A stretch of 45,707 nt of DNA from Stieleria tagensis (GCF_024129865.1 NZ_JAMYFE010000012.1:1-45707); one strand, 5' to 3'; numbered from the stretch's first letter, positions 1-9,413 are shown. Made by a program: numbers and translations. Notes: generated by a model not told the origin, from the letters alone.

Positions 1-60
1 GCGCAACTTCAAAGCTCACGCGTCGGGTTGCCATTGCCACGCTCATTTACCTTTGAAGAT
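1..60. repeat. Partial copy of the GCGTCAGCGAGGGAT repeat family
   Basis: Positions 16-34 read TCACGCGTCGGGTTGCCAT, which matches the right arm of the inverted repeat seen complete at 7877-7944 (CTCACGCGTCGGATTACCAT). The left arm would lie outside the window. It is therefore probably the edge of a further intergenic copy downstream of the first gene. Confidence 0.5.
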
Positions 61-117
61 TAATTCAACAGCCCGTAACGCGGCGAGTGGTGATGAAAGT
101 GCGAGCCGGTGGTGCTG

Positions 118-3100
118 TCATTCGAAATCCACGCGGATTCGGCTTTCTGGTTCGGGCATCCAGTGGAAATGGTCGGCGGTGTCGGCGGCATGAACTTGGG
201 CGTTGATCAGCCAACTGTTGCCGGGGCGGATGCTCGGTCCCAAACTCGATTGCTCGATCGCCAGTTCGGTGATCACAAAGGATCCCTTTTCGTTTGAAGC
301 GACATACCACGACGGGTTCCAGCGTTGGAAGCCGTCCAAATGATCTTGGGTGCGACCATCGCGGCTGAACATCAGCGTCATCGCGGTCAGCAGGTCGCGG
401 TCGATGTCGATTCCCAGTGCCACACGATCGGATCCACCGAGATCGGCGTCGCGTTGCGGCGGCTTGGAGGACTGGGCGGGCGCGGCCAGGTATTGCTTGG
501 GTGTGCGGACTGCCAGGTAAACGAATCGGTCGTCCCAAGCCACCTGCAACTGCATCCCGACTTGATCGGCGGTGGTCGCCGGCGGATTCCGCTGTGTGTC
601 CCAAGCAGGCTCGTCGAGTTGTCCGTCTAGTCGCGGCGGAGACTCGATGCGAACGGCGCGGGTGACTTGTGGTGACAGCGGTCGCAGCAGGTTCGACCAG
701 GGGTTGTCCCGCTGTGCGACTCGACGGAGATCGGCTGTGATCTCTTGGTTTTCCGGTGTCAGTGGGTTGCCGTCGGCGGTGCGCAGTTTCGTTCCGGTTG
801 ATTCAAGTGGCGCCGATTCAGGTTCCACGGCCGCGACCCAAGCGGGCGCGGCTTCGTCGGACGATCGGGCGGCCGAGACGTGTGCTACTGCGGCGCGACG
901 GGCGGCCAGGATTTCATTGCGCTCGATCGCGTCTTGCCCGATCAATCGAACCGGGTGCATCTGCCACGCCAAATCCAATTCACCGGCCGCTGGCTTGGAC
1001 GAATTGGACGGCAGCGAACGTAGATTGGAACGATGGCCGGGAATCGGCAGCGTGGCGGACGCCTGGATGACACCCATGGTCGTGTCGCTACCGGGTGTCG
1101 GTTGCGGTTGAAACGGTGACAGGATCGCGGCATGTCCACTTGGCTGTGGCAACAGCGCGGCGTCGGAATCGTTCAACAGTTCGACCGCTCCGACTTGAGC
1201 CGCGATCGGATCGCCGGCATGAAGTGAATCGAGTGATCGGTCTAAACCCACCGCCAGGGTTTGATGGTGATTCCATTCGGCGCTGGAGCGCCTGGTTTGT
1301 GCGTGCAGTTGCGCCAGGGAGGCTGCGGACGATCCTGGGAAACGGGTTGCAATTTCATCCCAGACGATCGTTTGATAGGGCTGGCCGATGGAGTGTTGGG
1401 CGATGTTCCAGGCGGATCGGAATTGGTCGATACGACTGGTTTGATCCAGCATCAACCGCAGCGCATCGGCAAATTGTTTTTCATCGGCCGGCTGTTGGCG
1501 ACGATGGGCGGTGGGGAATAGATTGGCGATCGCGGTTTGTTGTTTCACCCGCGCTTGCAAGACTTGCAAGCGACGGCGACTGGCCGGCATTTCGCGTGGC
1601 GGCAGTCGATGTTTGGCATGCAGTCGAACGCCAGCGCCCAGGCTGTCGCCGCGCACCGTTTGACCACCACCGCTATAGCGGGTCGTCGTGGCAACCCACT
1701 GGCTGGCCGACCGGCTGTTCGCGGTCAGACGAAAGTCCGACACCAGCAAGCGGCAGTCGTCTCTGAAATCGCCTGCCAACACGCCAGAATGCGGCAGCAG
1801 GGCGCTCTGATGCAGCAGGGTTTCGCCGCGCGTGGCCCACGAGTACTCGACCACTTTATTGGTGCCGCCGGCGACGGCGTGTTGCAGCAAATGGGTTTTG
1901 ATTTCAGCGGGCAGTTCGGCATCCATCACCAATACCGGCGGTTGGTGAACGTCGACCCATTGCTTGAGTGAATCCAGCCAGTCGGTCTGCGAATCATCTT
2001 GAACAGGGCGAGGGCACAGATCGACAGCGGCGGCGCCGATCTGCATCGCGGCCTGTTGGACCGCCGCGATGCGGCGACGGTCCGCGGCCGTCGATGATCT
2101 GAAATCTTGGGGCAGCCCGATGACGATGCTGCATCGCAACCGCTGCTCCATCGTTTCTCGCCCGACCAAGGACCAGGGAACCGATTCCGGGTCGGCGGCA
2201 ATGAACAGCACCGCACTGTTTGTTTCGCCACCGGAAACCACTTGCCAGTTCGCGCCTTGATCGGTTGATCGCAGGATCATTCCGTGGTCACCCGCGCAAA
2301 CCATCACTTGGTCGCTCAATCGGCAGGACGCTCGGATCGCTAGGTGCGTCGCTGTGATGCGCGACCACGCCGACGCCTGGTCAGCGGTCAGCGGCGCGCT
2401 GTCTGTTTCGTTTGAATGGTCTGCATCAGCGACGGTCGTAGACGCGTTGGCGTAGTTCGGTTCCAACACCGCTTGCCAATTTCGACCGGCATCCCGAGAT
2501 TCGAACAGCGTGGCTCCGGAAACAGGATCGGGATCACCCTGGGCGGTGATCGTGCCGTCGCCAGAAACTCGCAGTGATGTCAATCGTGGCAGATCGGAAT
2601 CACTGTGGCGGTTCCAGGATTGGCCGCTGTCGGTGCTGACCAGCACCGCGCCTCGACTGATCTGGGTGACCGCATCGATGCCGCCGCCGACCGCAATCGC
2701 GCGCTGGGCACTGACCCAAATCACATCGTTCAATCGACAATCCGAACCGGACGACGCCTGCGTCCAACTGGCTCCACCGTCGGCGGTCCACCAACGGCTG
2801 CCGTGGTCGCCCACCGCGATTCCTTTTTGGTCGTCCCAAAACCGCAGCGCGCGAATCGTCGCCGACGCCCGCAGGGTATGGGTGTCACAGTAGACCGGTG
2901 ATCGCAGCGCGGTCGGCCAGGGTCGCGAATCGGCACTCGATTCGATCGGTTGTGCCTGCATCGACGGCAGCGGCTCCAGCGAATCGGGGCCGTTACCAAA
3001 CAAGGTGCGAAAATCTTGAGCCGCTGCCGGGTGGGCCAACAGCAGAATCCAGGCCAGCGCGGTGCTCCGCAGGCCGGCTGGGGGCTGCAAAAACGAGGGC

Positions 3101-3123
3101 GAGGGAGATTTTTTTTGATCCAT
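118..3123 (-). CDS. Exported BNR-repeat protein with C-terminal CBM9-like domain
   Basis: A roughly 1000-residue protein predicted to be exported. The N-terminus has a hydrophobic signal segment (ALAWILLLAHPAAA) ending in AQ. Residues about 75-320 carry several BNR/Ycf48-like blades with the S/T-x-D-x-G-x-x-W motif (TADGGASW, STDSGQSW, ESRDAGRNW, STDQGANW), so a beta-propeller is likely. The last about 175 residues resemble the carbohydrate-binding family 9-like fold (PRLDGQLDEPAWDT at its start). The middle 450 residues were not recognised. I chose the ATG at 3123 because it overlaps the crcB stop in a TGATG arrangement; an in-frame ATG at 3138 is also possible. The likely role is binding or processing of an extracellular glycan or other polymer, but no catalytic motif was seen. 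Annotation as a BNR/CBM9-like protein is reasonably safe; the function is not known. Confidence 0.8.
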   Translation of the reverse strand: MDQKKSPSPSFLQPPAGLRSTALAWILLLAHPAAAQDFRTLFGNGPDSLEPLPSMQAQPIESSADSRPWPTALRSPVYCDTHTLRASATIRALRFWDDQKGIAVGDHGSRWWTADGGASWTQASSGSDCRLNDVIWVSAQRAIAVGGGIDAVTQISRGAVLVSTDSGQSWNRHSDSDLPRLTSLRVSGDGTITAQGDPDPVSGATLFESRDAGRNWQAVLEPNYANASTTVADADHSNETDSAPLTADQASAWSRITATHLAIRASCRLSDQVMVCAGDHGMILRSTDQGANWQVVSGGETNSAVLFIAADPESVPWSLVGRETMEQRLRCSIVIGLPQDFRSSTAADRRRIAAVQQAAMQIGAAAVDLCPRPVQDDSQTDWLDSLKQWVDVHQPPVLVMDAELPAEIKTHLLQHAVAGGTNKVVEYSWATRGETLLHQSALLPHSGVLAGDFRDDCRLLVSDFRLTANSRSASQWVATTTRYSGGGQTVRGDSLGAGVRLHAKHRLPPREMPASRRRLQVLQARVKQQTAIANLFPTAHRRQQPADEKQFADALRLMLDQTSRIDQFRSAWNIAQHSIGQPYQTIVWDEIATRFPGSSAASLAQLHAQTRRSSAEWNHHQTLAVGLDRSLDSLHAGDPIAAQVGAVELLNDSDAALLPQPSGHAAILSPFQPQPTPGSDTTMGVIQASATLPIPGHRSNLRSLPSNSSKPAAGELDLAWQMHPVRLIGQDAIERNEILAARRAAVAHVSAARSSDEAAPAWVAAVEPESAPLESTGTKLRTADGNPLTPENQEITADLRRVAQRDNPWSNLLRPLSPQVTRAVRIESPPRLDGQLDEPAWDTQRNPPATTADQVGMQLQVAWDDRFVYLAVRTPKQYLAAPAQSSKPPQRDADLGGSDRVALGIDIDRDLLTAMTLMFSRDGRTQDHLDGFQRWNPSWYVASNEKGSFVITELAIEQSSLGPSIRPGNSWLINAQVHAADTADHFHWMPEPESRIRVDFE

Positions 3124-3515
3124 CAAGCTTGTATCCATCCTTTGACCAGATTCGAAGCCAGCAACAGCACATACCATCCGATCACCAAGTTGGCTAATAC
3201 GTAGGTTCCCGAAGCCCCCCATCTTCCCGCTCCGGCCAGCGCTGTCGATTCCGATGCGAAGGTGGAGAAGGTGGTCAGCGAGCCCAGGAAGCCGACGCGG
3301 ATCGCGAGCATTAAGCGTTCCATCGATTCCGTTTCAACCGGCCCAAGGGCGGATACGCCACCCAAAAGGGCGCATCCCAACACGTTGACGATGGTCGTCC
3401 CCAGCATCGAGGAACCGCCGGGGATTGCAGCGGCTGCGAGGGTCAGGCCGTAGCGGCAGAGTGATCCGGTTGCTCCGGCGGCGGCGATGGCTGTCAAATT
3501 GAACAAACTACTCAT
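3123..3515 (-). CDS. crcB: Fluoride ion channel CrcB/Fluc
   Basis: A 130-residue, four-helix membrane protein, the usual size for CrcB (Fluc), the dual-topology channel that exports fluoride from the cytoplasm. Family motifs are visible: GATGSLCRYG near the N-terminus, GTTIVNVLGCALLGG in helix 2, and the diagnostic GFLGSLTTFSTF in helix 3. The downstream BNR/CBM9 gene starts on its stop codon (TGATG), so the two are probably co-transcribed, though no functional link is obvious. No fluoride riboswitch consensus was found in the 180 bp upstream. The gene is divergent from ilvB. Confidence 0.92.
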   Translation of the reverse strand: MSSLFNLTAIAAAGATGSLCRYGLTLAAAAIPGGSSMLGTTIVNVLGCALLGGVSALGPVETESMERLMLAIRVGFLGSLTTFSTFASESTALAGAGRWGASGTYVLANLVIGWYVLLLASNLVKGWIQA

Positions 3516-3697
3516 CTTTGCCGCGTGTTTTTCGCATTGCCTAAGCTTCAGCCCCCACTTACGTTAACAGCTAGGTTCGGAAGTTCTCTCCGCTACGTAA
3601 ATGTCAGTTTCTTGGGCCGGCACCGGTTGGACCAAAAAAGCTGGCAAAAGCGGCTTTCGATGTTCCCATTTCAATACGTTTTAGCTGTTTCCCGCCA

Positions 3698-5476
3698 ATG
3701 AGCACCGCAAAAGCTGCCAACACTGACAATCGCGTGATGACCGGAGCCGACATTCTTGTCAAATCATTGGTCGATCATGGCGTCGATGTCCTGTTCGCCT
3801 ATCCCGGTGGCTGCAGCATGCCTTTGCACCAAGCTTTGACGCGGTTTGGTGACTCGATTCGCACGATCTTGCCACGCCACGAACAAGGCGGTGCGTTTGC
3901 CGCCCAAGGTTACGCCCGCGCCACCGGCCGCGTCGGCGTGGTCATGGCCACCAGTGGCCCCGGGGCCACCAACTTGGTCACCGCAATCGCCGACGCAAAA
4001 CTGGACAGCGTGCCGATGGTTTGCATCACGGCCCAAGTCCCCACCGGTTCGATCGGCTCGGATGCCTTTCAAGAAACCCCGATGGTGGAAGTTTGCCGCG
4101 GAATCACCAAGCACCACTATCTGGTCACCAGCATCAAAGACCTGCCGCGGGTGATGAAGGAAGCCTTCCACATCGCCAGTTCGGGTCGTCCGGGCCCGGT
4201 CCTGGTCGATTTGCCCAAAGACGTTCAATTGACCGATGTGGCCAACACCGATTTGGATCCGCCGATGGATCTGCCCGGCTATGAGTCATCGCCGCCGGCG
4301 GTCGCCAGTGAAACGATTCGTCAGCTTGCCGCAGCGATCAAATTGGCCCGTCGTCCGGTGATCTATGCCGGTGGCGGAATCATCCTGGGCAATGCCAGCG
4401 AAGAACTGCGCGAGTTCATCAACCAGACCGGAATCCCCACGGTGACCACCGTGATGGGGATCGGTGCGGTGCCACCGGAAAACGAAAATTCGATGGACTG
4501 GTTGGGCATGCACGGTGCCGCTTACGCCAACTACGCGGTTCGCGACTGTGACCTGTTGATCGCATTGGGCGTTCGTTTCGATGATCGAGTGACCGGAAAA
4601 GTCGAAGCGTTCGCCAAAGACGCCAAGATCATTCACGTCGACATCGACGGATCGGAACTGAACAAGAACAAGGAAGCGCACATCCCGGTTCGTGGAGACG
4701 TCAAACAGGTTCTGACCGAACTGAACAAGACCGTCACACGCTGTGACATCGATCCCTGGCGCAAGCACTGCGCGGATTTGAAGGCCAAGTATCCCTTCAA
4801 GTACGACACCGAATTTGATGGCATCTTGCAGCAACACGCGATCAAGACGCTCAGTGACATCACCGCTGACATGGACACCCAGATCACCGTTGGTGTGGGC
4901 CAGCACCAGATGTGGGCGGCACAGTTCTACAAGTTCCGACGCCCCCGCACCTGGCACAGCAGTAGCGGACTGGGAACAATGGGATTTGGTTTGCCCGCCG
5001 CAATGGGTGTGCAAGCCGCTCTCCCCAATTCGTTGGTGATCGACATCGATGGCGACGGCAGTTTCCAGATGAACGTGCAAGAATTGGCGACGTGCTTCTG
5101 CGAAGAATTGCCCGTCAAGGTGTTCCTGTTGAATAACCAACACCTGGGAATGGTGGTGCAGTGGGAAGATCGCTTCATGGAAGGCAACCGCGCCCACACC
5201 TACCTGGGCCCGATCAGCCATGACCTGGCCAAGGGTCCCAGCGATGCCGAGCGATTTGCTTATGCCGACGAACGCTATCCGGACTTTGTGAAAATCGCTC
5301 AAGGCTACGGTTGTGGTGCCGCGACCGTCAAGAAGAAAGGGGACTTGGAAGCTGCGATCCGCGAGATGATTGCCCATCCCGGCCCCTACGTCTTGGACGT
5401 CGAAGTGCCCTATCAAGAGCACGTGTTGCCGATGATCCCAGGTGGCAAGACCGTCGACGACATGATCATGCAATAG
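3698..5476 (+). CDS. ilvB: Acetolactate synthase, large (catalytic) subunit
   Basis: ThDP-dependent enzyme (592 residues) that condenses two pyruvates, or pyruvate and 2-oxobutyrate, in the first common step of branched-chain amino acid synthesis. Seen: [15 protein letters not shown] near the N-terminus, the catalytic glutamate E62 in [18 protein letters not shown], a central FAD-binding type domain ([15 protein letters not shown]), and the ThDP/Mg motif starting [12 protein letters not shown] near residue 452 with the NNQHLGMV continuation. After HTYLGP there is a stretch ([20 protein letters not shown]) that makes this region longer than in enterobacterial enzymes. No regulatory subunit gene (ilvN) is adjacent. 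No clear Shine-Dalgarno sequence precedes the ATG. It could be a catabolic acetolactate synthase, but the motifs fit the anabolic type better. Confidence 0.93.
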   Translation: MSTAKAANTDNRVMTGADILVKSLVDHGVDVLFAYPGGCSMPLHQALTRFGDSIRTILPRHEQGGAFAAQGYARATGRVGVVMATSGPGATNLVTAIADAKLDSVPMVCITAQVPTGSIGSDAFQETPMVEVCRGITKHHYLVTSIKDLPRVMKEAFHIASSGRPGPVLVDLPKDVQLTDVANTDLDPPMDLPGYESSPPAVASETIRQLAAAIKLARRPVIYAGGGIILGNASEELREFINQTGIPTVTTVMGIGAVPPENENSMDWLGMHGAAYANYAVRDCDLLIALGVRFDDRVTGKVEAFAKDAKIIHVDIDGSELNKNKEAHIPVRGDVKQVLTELNKTVTRCDIDPWRKHCADLKAKYPFKYDTEFDGILQQHAIKTLSDITADMDTQITVGVGQHQMWAAQFYKFRRPRTWHSSSGLGTMGFGLPAAMGVQAALPNSLVIDIDGDGSFQMNVQELATCFCEELPVKVFLLNNQHLGMVVQWEDRFMEGNRAHTYLGPISHDLAKGPSDAERFAYADERYPDFVKIAQGYGCGAATVKKKGDLEAAIREMIAHPGPYVLDVEVPYQEHVLPMIPGGKTVDDMIMQ

Positions 5477-5508
5477 CCGACCGCAGTCGGCGCATCTGTG
5501 ATGCTGTA

Positions 5509-5529
5509 GCCGGCCTCTGTGAGGCCGGC
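5509..5529 (+). terminator. Hairpin downstream of ilvB
   Basis: A perfect 9-bp inverted repeat, GCCGGCCTC / GAGGCCGGC, with a TGT loop, lies 33 bp after the ilvB stop. No T-run follows, so it may be a processing or attenuation hairpin or a mobile palindrome rather than a canonical intrinsic terminator. Confidence 0.4.
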
Positions 5530-5582
5530 ATCTATCTAACGCGCGCCTCACAAGCTGTTGATGGAGTTAGCCGGTTTCAAGT

Positions 5583-5651
5583 TGGTGTGGAGGATTTATC
5601 CGACCGCCTTTATTCGTTGCAGAAGACCGGTCGGATAAATCCTCCACACCA
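5583..5651. repeat. Long inverted repeat, family A, complete copy
   Basis: Two perfect 24-nt arms (5583-5606 and 5628-5651) share the core GGTGTGGAGGATTTATCCGA and its reverse complement, separated by 21 nt. The flanks, AGCCGGTTTCAAG before and CGCCGTCGAAG after, also recur around the copy at 33142-33218, so the full repeat unit is about 120 bp. Confidence 0.9.
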
Positions 5652-5864
5652 GCGCCGTCGAAGTTGCGCTTTCGCCAGCGGCCTTGGTTACCCTTGCCAG
5701 GCTCGATTGACTCGCGGAAACGCTTCCGCTGGCGCACGCGTCGGGCAATCGTTTTTCGCTGGCACAGTGGCGGGTTGCGCTTTCGCTGAGGGGCTGATTT
5801 TTGGTAGAGGATTGAATTGTGTGTCCTCTCCTGATCGACCGGAACTCTCGTTGCCCAACCCGCG

Positions 5865-7025
5865 ATGAAAATATTGTACGAAGGTGCGATTTATCAGATC
5901 CTCCGCTGTGGGGGCGTTTCTCGCTGTTTTTCCGAGCTGATTCGCCATTTGCCGGCTGACTGCCAGCCCGCGGTTGTGGGGCCTGCGAATGATCCACCGT
6001 CTCTTTCGCATCCCAACCTTAGCTATCACGCGGTGCAAACCGAGCCCTCGATTGGCTGGATGCGGAAATGGACGCGCGAAGCGATGCAGCGTCAGATTGC
6101 TCAGCGGTTTGAAAGCACTGTCGCCGACCTGGAACACTGGACTTACTACAACGGACTTTGTCGGCGTGGCATCGTTCGTGGCGAACGACCGCTGGTGGTG
6201 ACTGTGCTGGATTTCATTCACGAAACGTTTCCATCGTTGGACCCCAGCGGCACCCACGTGGCGCTCAAGCACGAAGCGATTCGTGCGGCCGATCATTTGA
6301 TCTGCATTTCCCAAGCGACTCACGACGAAATGTGTGATCGCATCCCGGCCGCCCGGGCCAAAGCGACGGTGGTCCCACTGGGAACCTCGCTTGCCGATGT
6401 GGATGCCGAACCGCTGCCATCACAACTGGTCGATCGACCGTATGTCTTGTTTGTCGGACGAAGAAACAGTTACAAAAATTTTCAAGTTGTCTGGGATGCT
6501 TGGAATCGGCTGCGCAACCAGTTGCCGGCCGATGCAAAATTGGTGGTGGTCGGCCCGCCAATGAAACGACGCGAGGCCACTGATTTGAATTGGCCAGGCG
6601 ACGGATCGGCGGTGTTAATGCCAAATGCCTCCGACGGCATGCTACGCACACTGTACCAACACTCCCAAGCGTTCATTTTTCCATCCAAGTCGGAAGGATT
6701 CGGATTGCCATCGCTGGAAGCGATGTCAGCAGGCGCGCCGGTGTTGGTGTCTGATTTGCCGGTGATGCGCGAGGTGGTCGGCGATTGTGGCTACTACTTT
6801 GATCCACACAATGTCGATGACGTCGCAGACTTGATTCGCGCGGCGCTGACCGATGCGTTACCCGATCGAGCGGCGATGGTTGCCGCGGGCCGTCGCCGCG
6901 CTGATTCGTTCAGTTGGGATTCAACGGCCCAGCAAACCGCACAGGTGTACCGTCAGGTCGTGCAGCAATTTTCCTTTCACGATCCAGTGCCTGTCACTGC
7001 AGATCCGACATTGTGCATGGCATAG
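5865..7025 (+). CDS. Glycosyltransferase, GT4 family
   Basis: A 386-residue GT-B fold glycosyltransferase expected to transfer a sugar from a nucleotide-sugar donor at the cytoplasmic face of the membrane. The C-terminal half has the clear family signature FPSKSEGFGLPSLEAMSAG followed by PVLVSDLPVMREVVGD, containing the EGFGLPxLE donor-site motif (E-x7-E arrangement). YVLFVGRRNSYKN opens the C-terminal Rossmann domain. The N-terminus (MKILYEGAIYQ...GGVSRCFSELIRHLP) fits the acceptor-binding domain. It is followed 40 bp later by a methyltransferase gene on the same strand, so a role in surface glycan or exopolysaccharide synthesis is likely. The substrate cannot be told from sequence. Confidence 0.9.
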   Translation: MKILYEGAIYQILRCGGVSRCFSELIRHLPADCQPAVVGPANDPPSLSHPNLSYHAVQTEPSIGWMRKWTREAMQRQIAQRFESTVADLEHWTYYNGLCRRGIVRGERPLVVTVLDFIHETFPSLDPSGTHVALKHEAIRAADHLICISQATHDEMCDRIPAARAKATVVPLGTSLADVDAEPLPSQLVDRPYVLFVGRRNSYKNFQVVWDAWNRLRNQLPADAKLVVVGPPMKRREATDLNWPGDGSAVLMPNASDGMLRTLYQHSQAFIFPSKSEGFGLPSLEAMSAGAPVLVSDLPVMREVVGDCGYYFDPHNVDDVADLIRAALTDALPDRAAMVAAGRRRADSFSWDSTAQQTAQVYRQVVQQFSFHDPVPVTADPTLCMA

Positions 7026-7065
7026 TGAGTCATCGTTCCGTTTTTCCGCCCCACCCACGATCACC

Positions 7066-7845
7066 ATGACCACTGAGTGTTTGATCTGTCGAAGCGCATC
7101 GGATTCGTTTGCGCATGCCAAGATTATGGGGAAGTACGACATCGAGTACTTTCGATGTCGTGATTGTCAATTCATTCAAACCGAGACGCCGTATTGGTTG
7201 GACGAAGCGTATGACGATGCCATCGTCTCGACCGACGTCGGATTGATTTCGCGCAATCAACGATTCGCTCGAATCACCGATCGCATGTTACGTTTTGTTT
7301 ATCCCAGCGCGATGCGTTGTGTGGATTATGGTGGCGGCTATGGAATGTTCACACGGATGATGCGTGATCGCGGCCACCATTTTTCGCACCGCGATCCGTA
7401 TTGTGAAAACCTGTTTGCGGCCGGCAACGAAGCCGAACCCCAGGCGAGTGGATTTGATTTTCTGACGGCCTTTGAAGTGATGGAGCATTTGGCGGATCCA
7501 CATGCCGACCTACAGACGCTCGACAGCATCGCGGATCACTGGTTGGTGTCCACCGAAGTCGTTCCCGACTCGGCGCCGCTGCCGGGTCAGTGGTGGTACT
7601 ATGTGTTAGACGGCGGCCAACACATCAGTCTCTGGTCACGCCGATCCTTGCAAGCGATTGCGTGGCAGTACGATCGGAAGCTGATTTCATATCGCGGCAT
7701 GCATTTGTTTAGCCGTTCCAACGTCAGCACGTTCTGGGCAACCCAAATCTTGCGTGATCGAACCGTTCGCGCGCTCGATCCGCTCCGCAAACGCCGTTCG
7801 CTGCTGCAGGACGACTTTCAACGCGCCGTCGCATCGGCCGGTTGA
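7066..7845 (+). CDS. Zinc-ribbon class I SAM-dependent methyltransferase
   Basis: A 259-residue protein with an N-terminal zinc-ribbon-like cysteine set (C5-x2-C8 and C31-x2-C34) followed by a Methyltransf_23-type Rossmann domain. The SAM-binding glycine-rich loop is VDYGGGYGMFTRMMRD near residue 86, and LTAFEVMEHLADP is the conserved post-strand-4 motif. I chose the ATG at 7066 because the zinc ribbon begins right after it; the open frame extends further upstream but overlaps the glycosyltransferase. Proteins of this layout are often found in sugar or glycan modification clusters, which agrees with the glycosyltransferase genes on both sides. The methyl acceptor is unknown. Confidence 0.85.
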   Translation: MTTECLICRSASDSFAHAKIMGKYDIEYFRCRDCQFIQTETPYWLDEAYDDAIVSTDVGLISRNQRFARITDRMLRFVYPSAMRCVDYGGGYGMFTRMMRDRGHHFSHRDPYCENLFAAGNEAEPQASGFDFLTAFEVMEHLADPHADLQTLDSIADHWLVSTEVVPDSAPLPGQWWYYVLDGGQHISLWSRRSLQAIAWQYDRKLISYRGMHLFSRSNVSTFWATQILRDRTVRALDPLRKRRSLLQDDFQRAVASAG

Positions 7846-7876
7846 AGGTGCGCTTTCGTGTCAGGCATTGGTTTTT

Positions 7877-7983
7877 GGTAACCCGACGCGTCAGCGAGGG
7901 ATCCAGCCAACACCCTCAATCCCTCGCTCACGCGTCGGATTACCATAAAAGCGCTGGCTTCAAAACGTGTCAGCGAGGGATCC
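7877..7983. repeat. Long inverted repeat, family B, with an extra half-site
   Basis: Arms 7877-7902 and 7919-7944 are 26 nt long and complementary apart from two mismatches; the core is CCCGACGCGTCAGCGAGGGA. A third partial arm (GTGTCAGCGAGGGATCCGG) follows at about 7966-7983, reaching the end of the next gene. The unit lies between two convergent genes. Confidence 0.85.
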
Positions 7984-7985
7984 GG

Positions 7986-9272
7986 TTATCCACGCAGCAG
8001 ATCGGCTAATTCCTTCGCGGCGGCTTCGATCGAGTGTTTTTCGCGGACACCACGGATGCCTGCTTGGGCGAGCTGATTGCGTTTGCCCGCATCGGATCTA
8101 AGGTCCGTGATCGCTGCGCATAGCTGATCCAGATCATCTGGATCGACCAGGACACCGCCGCCAGCCGACTCGATCAACTCGCCAAACGCACCGTGCCGTG
8201 GCATCACCACCGGCGTTCCCGCTGCCAGCGACTCCAGCACGAACAGGCCTTTGGGATCTTCGTATTCGGTTGGCACACTCAGCAGGTCCAGCTGGCGCAG
8301 AAAGCGAACTTTACCGGCCAGATCAGGACTGCCGTGGTAAGTGAACCGGTCGGCGAGCCCGGCTTGTTTCAATCCGTTTTGCAATGATTCCAGGTACGGT
8401 CGGTTGGCCGGGCCCAGCCAACCGGCTGCATGCAATGTGATTCGGGGGTCGTCTTTGGCAATGCGATGAAAGGCATCGACCAATCGGTGCAGTCCTTTTT
8501 CGGGTGCGATTCGGGCCAAGTAGCCGAGCCGAAACTCATTCTCGTTTGTTGTCGTTTCGGTGGGCTGTGTCGCGAACGGTGCCAGGTCGATCGACAGCGG
8601 TGTCTTCACCCATTTGTGTTCTGGGATCTGGAACAACGCTTCCATTTTTTGGCCATAGAAATGACTGTGCACGCAAAAGTGGTCGACATAGCGGACCAGG
8701 TCGGTGCACAAGCTGATCGCTTGACCGCGGGCGGCGGCCGGCAGGTGGTCCAGAAAGATGTCATCACCCTGCAGCATCACGACGATTTTGGCGCTGGGCA
8801 TGCGTTTGCGCAATTGAGGCAAACCGCCGCCGATCAACAGGTTGGACAGCACGATTGCATCCGGTCGGATCTCGTCCGCGATCCAGTCCACCAATTGGTC
8901 AAACTCTTTGGCCTGATTGCCATCCGCCCCGCGCAGCATCGATACGGCTAGGTCTCCGAGCGTTGCCGGGTCAGTTCCGCCGGCCCGCTTGGTGGCCCAG
9001 CGGATCAACGGTGGGAAATCGACCAGGCTGCGCAGGGGGCGCGGCAAATGACGCAGCCAGGGCAGCTGTTGCAGCAGGTAGACATGGATCCCGCCCAAGA
9101 AAACTCGCTGATCGGCCACACTTTCTTCGTCGGTGCGGATTGGCGTGTAGACCGGTTGCAGCAGGCAGTCGACATCCATCGCGCGAAGTGCTCGGGCCAG
9201 CGAGTTGTCATGCATGCAGCTGCCGCAGAACATACCAGCGGCGCCTGCGGTTAAATAGACAACTTTCATCAT
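7986..9272 (-). CDS. Glycosyltransferase, GT4-like
   Basis: A 428-residue GT-B type glycosyltransferase. The C-terminal half contains FRLGYLARIAPEKGLHRLVDAF, the usual opening of the donor domain, and PTEYEDPKGLFVLESLAAGTPVV, a variant of the E-x7-E donor motif. The N-terminus carries an uncommon conserved-looking cysteine pair, AGMFCGSCMHDNSLARAL (C16 and C19), which could bind a metal or form a disulfide. HSHFYGQKM and the nearby acidic residues fit the acceptor domain. Two consecutive ATG codons (9272 and 9269) could each be the start. The gene is convergent with the methyltransferase gene, with a family B repeat between them. Donor and acceptor sugars are unknown. Confidence 0.85.
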   Translation of the reverse strand: MMKVVYLTAGAAGMFCGSCMHDNSLARALRAMDVDCLLQPVYTPIRTDEESVADQRVFLGGIHVYLLQQLPWLRHLPRPLRSLVDFPPLIRWATKRAGGTDPATLGDLAVSMLRGADGNQAKEFDQLVDWIADEIRPDAIVLSNLLIGGGLPQLRKRMPSAKIVVMLQGDDIFLDHLPAAARGQAISLCTDLVRYVDHFCVHSHFYGQKMEALFQIPEHKWVKTPLSIDLAPFATQPTETTTNENEFRLGYLARIAPEKGLHRLVDAFHRIAKDDPRITLHAAGWLGPANRPYLESLQNGLKQAGLADRFTYHGSPDLAGKVRFLRQLDLLSVPTEYEDPKGLFVLESLAAGTPVVMPRHGAFGELIESAGGGVLVDPDDLDQLCAAITDLRSDAGKRNQLAQAGIRGVREKHSIEAAAKELADLLRG

Positions 9273-9329
9273 CAGGACGACGTTAAAGGGGGGCGAGCGA
9301 GGGAGGGATTACCAATCAAAAAACGATCG

Positions 9330-9358
9330 TTGTGACTGGGGCGGCTCATTCTTATACT
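9330..9358 (+). promoter_or_regulatory. Candidate sigma-70-type promoter for the ROK kinase/lepA operon
   Basis: TTGTGA (9330-9335) and TATACT (9353-9358) are separated by exactly 17 nt, 55 bp before the ROK kinase start. A small CCGCC-CTCC-GGCGG hairpin (9359-9372) would sit at the 5' end of the transcript. Confidence 0.5.
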
Positions 9359-9413
9359 CCGCCCTCCGGCGGGTTCCACTCGGGAGCCTTCCCTAGCTAG
9401 TAGAGCCCGCGCC

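Larger units (their letters stand above)
5477..5864. other. Repeat-filled intergenic stretch after ilvB
   Basis: This 388-bp gap holds no convincing gene. It contains a GC-rich hairpin just after the ilvB stop, a complete long inverted repeat (5583-5651), and around 5725-5755 a degraded relative of the GCACGCGTCGGG repeat. Apparent open frames on either strand are generated by the repeat sequence itself. Confidence 0.7.

Noticed and set aside
3516-3697. Possible fluoride riboswitch upstream of crcB
   Set aside because: The minus strand has GGGGGCTGAAGCTTAGGC but lacks the 5' GGNGATGG element and pseudoknot partner of the crcB motif.
4286-5551. Long open frame (421 codons) antisense to ilvB
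   Set aside because: It lies fully opposite a clear ilvB and its translation is rich in His/Asp/Gln with no family features, as expected for the antisense of a GC-rich gene.
5311-5868. Open frame running from the end of ilvB through the family A repeat
   Set aside because: It is out of frame with ilvB, then reads through the repeat; no similarity to any family.
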